From NCBI GenBank assembly GCA_002331255.1, contig DCZD01000044.1:19017-30006 (forward strand): DNA of 10,990 bases, in the 5' to 3' direction. Source of the DNA: Acidimicrobiaceae bacterium UBA2093 (GTDB lineage: Bacteria; Actinomycetota; Acidimicrobiia; Acidimicrobiales; Ilumatobacteraceae). A program made the translations under genes and the position numbers. The stretch's first letter is position 1, and every line of letters starts with the position of its first letter. Shown one piece after another: positions 5,862-10,990 of this stretch. A model generated the notes under the pieces. That model worked only from the letters and a program-made list of their open reading frames with translations, was not told the origin of the DNA and did no database searches.

Positions 5862-7742
5862 GTGCGGATGGGACCACATCACATGTTGCCGGGCGATCCG
5901 TCCACGGTTCGCGGAGCACGAGTACGTCGGTCATCTCTCCTTCGTGCATGGGCTTTCGCTGCACCGTACCGCTGGGAAATCACCGCGTTCCTCGGCTCGA
6001 TTCTTGGTGCGGCTCTTCTCGGGTTAGTGCCACCGTTTCTGTTTCGTGCGATTCTCGACGATGCGATTCCCGGGCGAGACCGTTCGCTGATCACCTTGCT
6101 TGCAGCACTCGTGGTGGCCGCAGCTCTCGGGGATGCCATCTTGGCAATTTCTCAGCGAATGTTCAGCGCGCGCATCGGAGAGGGGCTCATCTACGACCTC
6201 CGCGTTGCTTTGTTCACGAAAGTGCAACAAATGCCGATTGCGTTCTTCACACGCACTCAAACTGGGGCACTCATCAGCCGCCTGAACAACGATGTCATCG
6301 GTGCGCAGACGGCGGTTACCTCGACGCTCGGAAGTGTCGTGTCGAATGTCGTTGTTCTGCTGACGACGCTCATCGCAATGTTTGCACTTGAGTGGCGATT
6401 GACCCTCATTTCGCTAGTTGTATTACCACTCTTCATCGTGCCGGCAAAGCGAGTCGGACTTCGTCTCGGTGCCATTGCTCGTGAGCAGATGGAATTGAAC
6501 GCACAGATGAACACCCAGATGAGCGAGCGATTCAACGTGTCCGGTGCAATGCTGGTGAAGCTTTTCGGTAGCAAGGTACGCGAGGGTGACTCTTTCAGTA
6601 CGAGTGCAGCCGGTGTTCGTGACACTGGTGTTCGAAGTGCAATCTATGGTCGCGTCTTTTTTGTGGCGCTCGGACTTGTGGGGGCATTAGGTGCCGCTGC
6701 CGTGTACGGCATCGGAGCACATCTGGTGCTCGATGGCGCGCTCACTGCCGGAACGTTGGTTGCCATGGCGACTTTGGTACAACGCATTTATCAGCCGCTC
6801 ACTGGCCTCACGAACGCACGCATTGAAGTGATGACAGCGTTTGTGAGTTTCGACCGCGTGTTTGAAGTTCTTGATGCACCCGTTGCAATCGTGGATAGGC
6901 CGGGTGCATTCGACCTCGTCGAACCACGGGGTGACATCGTTTTTGATCATGTTGGCTTTCGATACCCACCAGGAGCCGCGGTGTCGATTCCATCGCTCGA
7001 AGCAAGCGGAGTCATGCAGGGAAGTGACCCTGACGTCGACGTCTTGCATGATGTTAGTTTCAGCGTTCGCGCAGGTGAGACGGTCGCTTTGGTGGGTGCG
7101 AGTGGTTCGGGCAAGACCACAATCGCAAGTCTCATCCCTCGGCTGTATGACACAACACGAGGACGAGTCCTTGTCGACGAGCACGACGTTCGCGACCTCA
7201 CAGAGGTGTCCTTGCGTGCGGCAATCGGAGTTGTCTCGCAGGATCCGCATCTCTTCCACGAGACAATCGAGTCGAACCTGCGATACGCGCGACCAGATGC
7301 CACCACCGAAGATTTGGTCGCAGCATGTACTGCAGCGCGTATCCATGACGCCATCGCGGCACTGCCTGACGGATACGCCACCGTTGTCGGAGAGCGTGGG
7401 TATCGAATGTCCGGAGGAGAGAAACAGCGATTGGCAATCGCCAGGCTGCTTCTGAAGAACCCAGCCATCATGATTCTCGACGAAGCCACCAGCCACCTCG
7501 ACAACGAGAACGAGGCTCTGGTGCAAGAAGCGCTCGATGTTGCCATGCGTGGTCGTACGGCGCTGGTCATCGCGCACCGACTGAGCACGGTCCGTGACGC
7601 GGATCGCATCGTGGTTGTTGACGCGGGACGTGTGGTTGAGGAGGGGACACACGAAGAGTTGATGGCTCGCGACGGCCACTATGCGGGACAGGTGCGCGCC
7701 GGTGGCTCAGACGGTTATCTCGCAAATACTCCGCCGCGGTGA
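5862..7742 (+). CDS. ABC exporter half-transporter (TMD-NBD fusion)
   Basis: 626 aa. The N-terminal half is a type-1 exporter membrane domain (six expected helices within about 37-330, e.g. 40-62, 75-97, 157-176, 180-196, 265-288), including the coupling-helix region FFTRTQTGALISRLNNDV (128-145). The C-terminal ATPase holds A-loop Tyr368 (FRYPP), Walker A GASGSGKTT (412-420), Q460, signature MSGGE (516-520, for the usual LSGGQ), Walker B IMILDE (536-541), D-loop SHLD and H572. It should dimerise with itself or a partner and drive ATP-dependent export; the substrate cannot be read from sequence. About 25 extra residues (370-394, containing VSIPSLE) lie between the A-loop and the VLHDVSF strand; I recall a similar VSLASLE-type insert in actinobacterial relatives. 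GTG 5862 is chosen because of the -10 box 6 nt upstream; ATGs at 5868 and 5883 are alternatives. xseA follows after 32 bp. Confidence 0.92.
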   Translation: MRMGPHHMLPGDPSTVRGARVRRSSLLRAWAFAAPYRWEITAFLGSILGAALLGLVPPFLFRAILDDAIPGRDRSLITLLAALVVAAALGDAILAISQRMFSARIGEGLIYDLRVALFTKVQQMPIAFFTRTQTGALISRLNNDVIGAQTAVTSTLGSVVSNVVVLLTTLIAMFALEWRLTLISLVVLPLFIVPAKRVGLRLGAIAREQMELNAQMNTQMSERFNVSGAMLVKLFGSKVREGDSFSTSAAGVRDTGVRSAIYGRVFFVALGLVGALGAAAVYGIGAHLVLDGALTAGTLVAMATLVQRIYQPLTGLTNARIEVMTAFVSFDRVFEVLDAPVAIVDRPGAFDLVEPRGDIVFDHVGFRYPPGAAVSIPSLEASGVMQGSDPDVDVLHDVSFSVRAGETVALVGASGSGKTTIASLIPRLYDTTRGRVLVDEHDVRDLTEVSLRAAIGVVSQDPHLFHETIESNLRYARPDATTEDLVAACTAARIHDAIAALPDGYATVVGERGYRMSGGEKQRLAIARLLLKNPAIMILDEATSHLDNENEALVQEALDVAMRGRTALVIAHRLSTVRDADRIVVVDAGRVVEEGTHEELMARDGHYAGQVRAGGSDGYLANTPPR

Positions 7743-7762
7743 GAGTTGCCGCACCCCAGTGA

Positions 7763-7768
7763 TAGAAG
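7763..7768 (+). promoter_or_regulatory. Weak candidate -10 (or purine-rich SD) before xseA
   Basis: TAGAAG lies 6 nt before the GTG at 7775, the spacing seen for the leaderless genes here, but the final T of TANNNT is G. The same bases (AGAAGAG) could instead serve as a ribosome binding site on a read-through transcript from the ABC exporter gene. The sequence alone does not decide. Confidence 0.3.
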
Positions 7769-7774
7769 AGAAGT

Positions 7775-8974
7775 GTGGCGGTCTCATCTGTGAACGAACT
7801 TCTCCACGATGATGGTCGGCCATCTTTCACAGTCGGGCAATTCGTCGACGTCCTGAATCAGGTCATGAAGCAAGCCTTCGACGGTGGCGTCTGGGTTGAA
7901 GGTGAAATTGAGGGTCTGAAACAGACCGGACCAAACATGTACTTCACGTTGGTCGAACAGACGTCCAAGGGCAAGATGACTCTCAACATCAACTTGTTCC
8001 GTACTGATCTGCCACGAGTTACTCGCAAGCTCTCTGACCAAGGTCTTCAGTTGAAGAATGGATTGAAAGTCAAGTTGCAGGGCTCACCTGACTATTACGG
8101 CCCATTCGGAAAGTTGTCCCTGATCGCTCGCGATGTCGACACCACGTTCACCCTCGGTGATCTTGCACTGAAGCGCGAGGAACTGCTGCGCAAACTTCGT
8201 GAAAGTGGTGTCACCGAGAAAAACAAGCGCCGACCACTTCCGTTGGTGCCCCTCCGCCTCGGAGTCATCTCAAGTGCTGAAGCCGCCGGTTGGGCTGACG
8301 CGCGTCAGCATCTCAGTGAATCTGGTATCGCGTTCGAAGTTTCTTTCTGCGCAGTCCGTGTGCAGGGTGAACAGGCTGTTCCCATGGTCGTGCGTGCGCT
8401 TGACTATTTCTCTCAACGAAACGACATCGACATCGTGCTGGTCATGCGCGGCGGCGGTTCGAAATCTGACTTGGCGGCATTCGACGAAGAGAACATCGCA
8501 CTCGCTATTTCACGATGCAAACATCCAGTTTTCACAGGAATTGGCCATCAGATTGACCGGAGCATTGCCGATGAGGTCGCCCACACAGCATGTAAGACGC
8601 CCACGGCATGCGCCGACGCGGTCATCGAGCACGTGTCATCCTTTTTGGTTGATCTTCAGAACACCGCGTCACACATTGCGAACTCCACGCGAAACGCACT
8701 TCAACGTTCACGCACACGACTTACCCTGTCCACGGAACGTCTACGTACGCTTCCTGTCAACAGCCTCGAACGCCAACGTCAAAGAGTCGCGCTTGCGAAT
8801 CAGAAAGTGCAATTGCTTGATCCGGTAGCAACGCTGGCGCGCGGCTGGTCTATCACTCGCGACGCTCGGGGCAACGTTCTTCGTGACCTGTCGTCAGTTG
8901 CACATGGAGAAGAAATCGTCACCACTGTCCACGGAGGCACAGTGCGAAGCACAATTACGGAGGTAGAGAAATGA
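7775..8974 (+). CDS. xseA: Exodeoxyribonuclease VII large subunit
   Basis: 399 aa; catalytic subunit of the enzyme that degrades single-stranded DNA to oligonucleotides from either end, acting in the cytoplasm with several XseB copies. An N-terminal OB-fold DNA-binding domain (about 17-118: FTVGQFVDVLNQ, VWVEGEIEG, YFTLVE, LKVKLQG, GPFGKLSLI) is followed by the nuclease domain with RLGVISSAEAAGWAD (161-175), RGGGSKSDLAAFDEE (225-239) and GHQIDRSIADEVA (257-269), all hallmark XseA motifs. A helical stretch (about 275-345) that would carry XseB leads into the conserved tail LDPVATLARGWSIT (348-361). It is about 55 residues shorter than the E. coli protein, mainly in the helical region. GTG start; its stop overlaps the xseB start (ATGA). 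Confidence 0.95.
   Translation: MAVSSVNELLHDDGRPSFTVGQFVDVLNQVMKQAFDGGVWVEGEIEGLKQTGPNMYFTLVEQTSKGKMTLNINLFRTDLPRVTRKLSDQGLQLKNGLKVKLQGSPDYYGPFGKLSLIARDVDTTFTLGDLALKREELLRKLRESGVTEKNKRRPLPLVPLRLGVISSAEAAGWADARQHLSESGIAFEVSFCAVRVQGEQAVPMVVRALDYFSQRNDIDIVLVMRGGGSKSDLAAFDEENIALAISRCKHPVFTGIGHQIDRSIADEVAHTACKTPTACADAVIEHVSSFLVDLQNTASHIANSTRNALQRSRTRLTLSTERLRTLPVNSLERQRQRVALANQKVQLLDPVATLARGWSITRDARGNVLRDLSSVAHGEEIVTTVHGGTVRSTITEVEK
8959..8964 (+). promoter_or_regulatory. Strong Shine-Dalgarno sequence for xseB
   Basis: GGAGGT lies 6 nt before the ATG at 8971, within the end of xseA. Together with the 4-bp ATGA overlap it indicates translational coupling of the two nuclease subunits. Confidence 0.75.
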
Positions 8975-9270
8975 ACCCACCGAAGAAATCAGGCACGTCG
9001 AAGTCGAACTCATCTTCGAGCGCTCATGAGGAGCCGAAAGGGTATGCCGAGGCACTACGTGAGTTGGAGAAGATCCTTGGTGAAATCGATGGACCTGCAG
9101 TCGACGTCGACGTGCTTGCCTCAAAAGTGGAGAGAGCTTCCTACTTGGTCACGTGGTGCAATGATCGCATCACAGCAGCACAGTTCGCAATCGACGAAGT
9201 GGTGGCGAACCTTCCCGACGTCGACCTCGGTGACGACGAAGATTTCGACGATGAGGACGACGACGGCTGA
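8971..9270 (+). CDS. xseB: Exodeoxyribonuclease VII small subunit
   Basis: 99 aa. The family core is at about 25-80: YAEALRELEKILGEID (25-40), a turn with VDVDVLASKVERASYLVTWC, then NDRITAAQFAIDEVV, matching the two-helix XseB hairpin that binds the helical arm of XseA. The protein is longer than typical XseB (about 70-85 aa) because of a Lys/Ser-rich N-terminal tail (1-21) and a very acidic C-terminal tail (84-98, about 12 of 15 residues Asp or Glu). Both tails are probably disordered. Overlap with xseA by 4 bp confirms the pairing. Confidence 0.92.
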   Translation: MNPPKKSGTSKSNSSSSAHEEPKGYAEALRELEKILGEIDGPAVDVDVLASKVERASYLVTWCNDRITAAQFAIDEVVANLPDVDLGDDEDFDDEDDDG

Positions 9271-9304
9271 GTCAGCGCGCTCGCTACTTTCTCGGAGGTT
9301 GACC

Positions 9305-9310
9305 TAGCCT
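9305..9310 (+). promoter_or_regulatory. -10 box of a leaderless promoter for the polyprenyl synthase
   Basis: TAGCCT lies 6 nt before the GTG at 9317, identical in box and spacing to the ABC exporter promoter. There is no SD at normal distance (GGAGG at 9294-9298 is 18 nt away). A short AGGT-N2-ACCT inverted repeat (9296-9305) abuts the box. Confidence 0.55.
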
Positions 9311-9316
9311 GTCGAC

Positions 9317-10378
9317 GTGAGTTCGGCCCCCCCGCCACAGTTGACGTCAGTCGCAAGGAAAGTCGAATCATGTCTCGACGCGACAATTCGAAGTCATGAA
9401 GAACGCTGGCCAGCATTAGACAACGATCTGGCACTTCCCATGCAGGAGATTCGACGTCTCACGTTGAGTGGTGGGAAACGCCTGCGGCCAGCTTTTGCCT
9501 ATTGGGCCTTCGTTGCTCTTGGTGGCGAACCGTCTGACGAGCGCATCATCGAAGTGGGCTCGGCAATCGAGTTGTTGCACGGTTTTGCGTTATTTCATGA
9601 CGACATCATGGACGGAGCTGACTCGCGGCGTGGCGTTCCGACGACCCATGTGACGTTGGCGGAGCATCATCAGGCAGAGCACTGGGCTGGTGAGTCACGC
9701 CGGTTCGGTGAAGGTGCTGCAATTCTGATCGGTGATCTCGCATTTGTGATGGCCGATGAATTATTCGGTGAGGTGCCACGTGACGTGCGATCTATGTGGC
9801 ACGAACTTCGGCTTGAATTGAATGTCGGTCAGTACCTCGACATGCTCGGGTCTGCGCGTCGTGAGCGTCGACGCGAGATTGCGGAACGAATTTGTCGATA
9901 CAAGAGTGGCAAGTACACGGTTGAACGGCCGCTACACATTGGCGCTCTTCTTGCCGCGCCATCTGACGTCGACGCGACCATTACAGCCTTTTCGCAGATT
10001 GGCCTGCCCCTGGGGGACGCCTTCCAGATGCGTGACGACGTGTTGGGCGTGTTCGGAGACTCATCAGTCACCGGCAAACCGGTGGGTAACGACCTGCGCG
10101 AGGGCAAACCCACTCCACTTCTCGCCCGTGCGTTCGAAATGGCGAACGTGGCACAGACAGAAGTTCTCTCTACGGTCGGGCAGGAAGGATTGAGCATCGA
10201 GAACGTGGCTCACATCCAATCGGTCATTGTCGATTGTGGCGCTTTGGCAGCCACGGAGACGCTCATCGAACAATTACGCGATCAGTCTGTCGCGGCAATC
10301 AACTCGTCGATACCGGCGGGCGAAGCTCGTGACGCACTCATTGCACTCGCGATGTACGTGACCGCTCGCGCGACCTAA
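9317..10378 (+). CDS. Class-I (trans) polyprenyl diphosphate synthase, GGPP-synthase-like
   Basis: 353 aa; condenses isopentenyl diphosphate with allylic diphosphates to make linear prenyl diphosphates in the cytoplasm. Visible motifs: GGKRLRP (52-58, substrate phosphate binding), first Asp-rich motif HDDIMD (D95, D96, D99), RR at 104-105, GD-rich LIGDLAF (137-143), KSGKYT (196-201), second Asp-rich region MRDDVLGVFGD (238-248) followed by TGKPVGNDLREGKPTPLLA (252-270). The second motif is DDxxG instead of DDxxD, a variation I recall from actinobacterial GGPP synthases. Phe90, five residues before the first Asp, is bulky and argues for a short product (C15-C20) rather than a long quinone tail; product length is an inference. 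Such enzymes feed carotenoids, menaquinone or lipid carriers; no other isoprenoid gene lies in the window to tell which. GTG 9317 is supported by the -10 box 6 nt upstream. Confidence 0.92.
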   Translation: MSSAPPPQLTSVARKVESCLDATIRSHEERWPALDNDLALPMQEIRRLTLSGGKRLRPAFAYWAFVALGGEPSDERIIEVGSAIELLHGFALFHDDIMDGADSRRGVPTTHVTLAEHHQAEHWAGESRRFGEGAAILIGDLAFVMADELFGEVPRDVRSMWHELRLELNVGQYLDMLGSARRERRREIAERICRYKSGKYTVERPLHIGALLAAPSDVDATITAFSQIGLPLGDAFQMRDDVLGVFGDSSVTGKPVGNDLREGKPTPLLARAFEMANVAQTEVLSTVGQEGLSIENVAHIQSVIVDCGALAATETLIEQLRDQSVAAINSSIPAGEARDALIALAMYVTARAT

Positions 10379-10407
10379 TTACTTTCACATCCTGACAGTC
10401 ATCGTTG

Positions 10408-10419
10408 GTTGTGCACAAC
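10408..10419 (+). promoter_or_regulatory. Perfect 12-bp palindrome, candidate operator of the LysM gene
   Basis: GTTGTGCACAAC is its own reverse complement and ends at the base before the -10 box TAGCAT (10420-10425), so a dimeric regulator bound here would block RNA polymerase. No known regulator is recognised. A 12-bp perfect palindrome is expected about 2-3 times by chance in 11 kb, so its position rather than its existence is the argument. Confidence 0.35.
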
Positions 10420-10425
10420 TAGCAT
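10420..10425 (+). promoter_or_regulatory. -10 box of a leaderless promoter for the LysM protein
   Basis: TAGCAT lies 7 nt before the ATG at 10433. This supports that ATG over an in-frame TTG at 10409, which would place the box inside the coding region. CTGACA (10392-10397) is -35-like but 22 nt away, which is too far. Confidence 0.5.
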
Positions 10426-10432
10426 TGGCTCA

Positions 10433-10789
10433 ATGTTCTTGCGAAAGCCGCTCCACATGTACTTGTTGTGGGCGACCATCGTTTTCGCAGCGCTCTCATT
10501 TTTGTCTGCATACTTCAGCGTCGGTGAATCTGACGGGAACGACACGAGCGCCACGACGACAACAACAACGGTTCCGCAGACGACGACGACATTTGTCCGC
10601 CGCGAGTACACGGTGCAGAACGGTGACTCATTGTTCACCATCGCACAGAAGTTCAACATCAGCGCTCCTGCGCTGGTGGAACTGAACAAGATCAAAAATC
10701 CTGACCGAGTGCCCGTGGGCACTGTGTTGTTACTCCCGCCGAGCACGGGCTTCGTGCCCATTGGCGCAACAACAACGATGCCGCCCTGA
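10433..10789 (+). CDS. Small membrane-anchored LysM-domain protein
   Basis: 118 aa. A single hydrophobic segment (about 9-28, MYLLWATIVFAALSFLSAYF) after a basic N-terminus (RK at 4-5) is a membrane anchor or uncleaved signal. A Thr-rich linker (37-54, TTTTTTVPQTTTTF in part) leads to one LysM domain (58-103: REYTVQNGDSLFTIAQKFNI, LVELNKI, VPVGTVLLLPP), the fold that binds GlcNAc-containing glycans such as peptidoglycan. A short GATTTMPP tail ends it. No catalytic domain is attached, so it probably tethers the membrane to the wall or recruits a partner. It starts 54 bp after the polyprenyl synthase; the next gene begins 16 bp after it. Confidence 0.85.
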   Translation: MFLRKPLHMYLLWATIVFAALSFLSAYFSVGESDGNDTSATTTTTTVPQTTTTFVRREYTVQNGDSLFTIAQKFNISAPALVELNKIKNPDRVPVGTVLLLPPSTGFVPIGATTTMPP

Positions 10790-10793
10790 TAGT

Positions 10794-10799
10794 TACACT
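10794..10799 (+). promoter_or_regulatory. -10 box of a leaderless promoter for the right-edge gene
   Basis: TACACT lies 6 nt before the ATG at 10806, in the 16-bp gap after the LysM gene. No SD is present there, so initiation on a leaderless transcript is the simplest reading. Confidence 0.45.
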
Positions 10800-10805
10800 T
10801 GACTC

Positions 10806-10990
10806 ATGACCGTGACGTTCTGGCCCACAAAAGAACATTGGTCGGTGTCCATTCCACTTGACACTCCACATCAGAGACTTCAATGTCTTCAGGAATCTGG
10901 TTTTGTCGCTCTCAAACCCGCACCGTTCGATGTGCCTGCGTCTGAATGGGAATCACTCGAGTACATGGACTGGAAAAGTGGTGGCGACAC
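10806..10990 (+). CDS. Unrecognised protein, 5' end only
   Basis: An open frame of 61 codons from ATG runs through the right edge. It starts MTVTFWPTKEHWSVSIPLD and continues with HQRLQCLQESGFVALKPAP and SEWESLEYMDWKSGGD. It is polar and Trp-rich (W6, W12, W48, W56), with no signal peptide or membrane segment in the visible part, so it is probably cytoplasmic. I do not recognise a family. Reality of the gene rests on the uninterrupted frame, the -10 box 6 nt upstream and tight packing behind the LysM gene. Confidence 0.6.
   Translation, partial: MTVTFWPTKEHWSVSIPLDTPHQRLQCLQESGFVALKPAPFDVPASEWESLEYMDWKSGGD

Noticed and set aside
6687..7679. 330-codon open frame antisense to the ABC exporter
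   Set aside because: It lies wholly opposite the conserved ATPase region, has no recognisable domain, and reflects codon bias of the real gene.
10409..10432. TTG start eight codons before the LysM ATG
   Set aside because: The added residues are polar and cover the palindrome and -10 box; ATG 10433 with TAGCAT 7 nt upstream is simpler.
10550..10592. ACA/ACG triplet run as a simple-sequence repeat
   Set aside because: It encodes the Thr-rich linker of the LysM protein with mixed Thr codons; no perfect tandem array to suggest slippage.

Overview
The window reads as an ordinary chromosomal stretch of a member of the Actinomycetota with moderate GC content. An Acidimicrobiia-like lineage is my best guess, but this is inference and not a phylogenetic result. 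The reasons are: frequent GTG starts, operon-head genes that look leaderless (a TAGNNT-type -10 box 6-7 nt before the start codon), exported proteins with Thr-rich low-complexity linkers, a TAP-like alpha/beta-hydrolase lipoprotein, and an actinobacterial-style polyprenyl synthase. I see no rRNA, tRNA, CRISPR array, insertion sequence or phage gene.

Layout. (1) Positions 1-164, minus strand: the 5' end of a substrate-binding-type lipoprotein gene running off the left edge, with a recognisable promoter and Shine-Dalgarno (SD) sequence. (2) 348-4250, plus strand: a tight three-gene operon. It encodes a secreted clostripain-family (C11) cysteine peptidase, a multi-pass membrane protein resembling PrsW but lacking the expected catalytic glutamates and flanked at both ends by zinc ribbons, and a single-pass membrane-anchored protein of unknown function. 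(3) 4289-5812, minus strand: an alpha/beta-hydrolase lipoprotein (TAP/SlpD-type peptidase), convergent with the operon. (4) 5862-10990, plus strand: an ABC exporter half-transporter, exonuclease VII large and small subunits (xseA, xseB, overlapping by ATGA), a class-I polyprenyl diphosphate synthase, a short LysM membrane protein, and the start of an unrecognised gene cut by the right edge.

How the parts relate. The 348-4250 operon is the least ordinary part: a secreted protease, a probably non-catalytic PrsW-like membrane protein and an anchored extracytoplasmic protein are translationally linked and may form one envelope-associated module (inference). The hydrolase and the ABC exporter are divergent across only 49 bp, and each appears to have a -10 box at leaderless distance, so their promoters should exclude one another. 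xseA and xseB form the standard two-subunit nuclease.

A consistent expression pattern is visible. Operon-internal genes (2287, 3459, 8971) have clear SD sequences. Operon-head or newly promoted genes (348, 5812 minus, 5862, 9317, 10433, 10806) have TANNNT 6-7 nt before the start and no convincing SD. This pattern also decides the starts of the hydrolase, the ABC exporter and the LysM protein. No stretch over 300 bases lacks a gene; the longest gap is 165-347.
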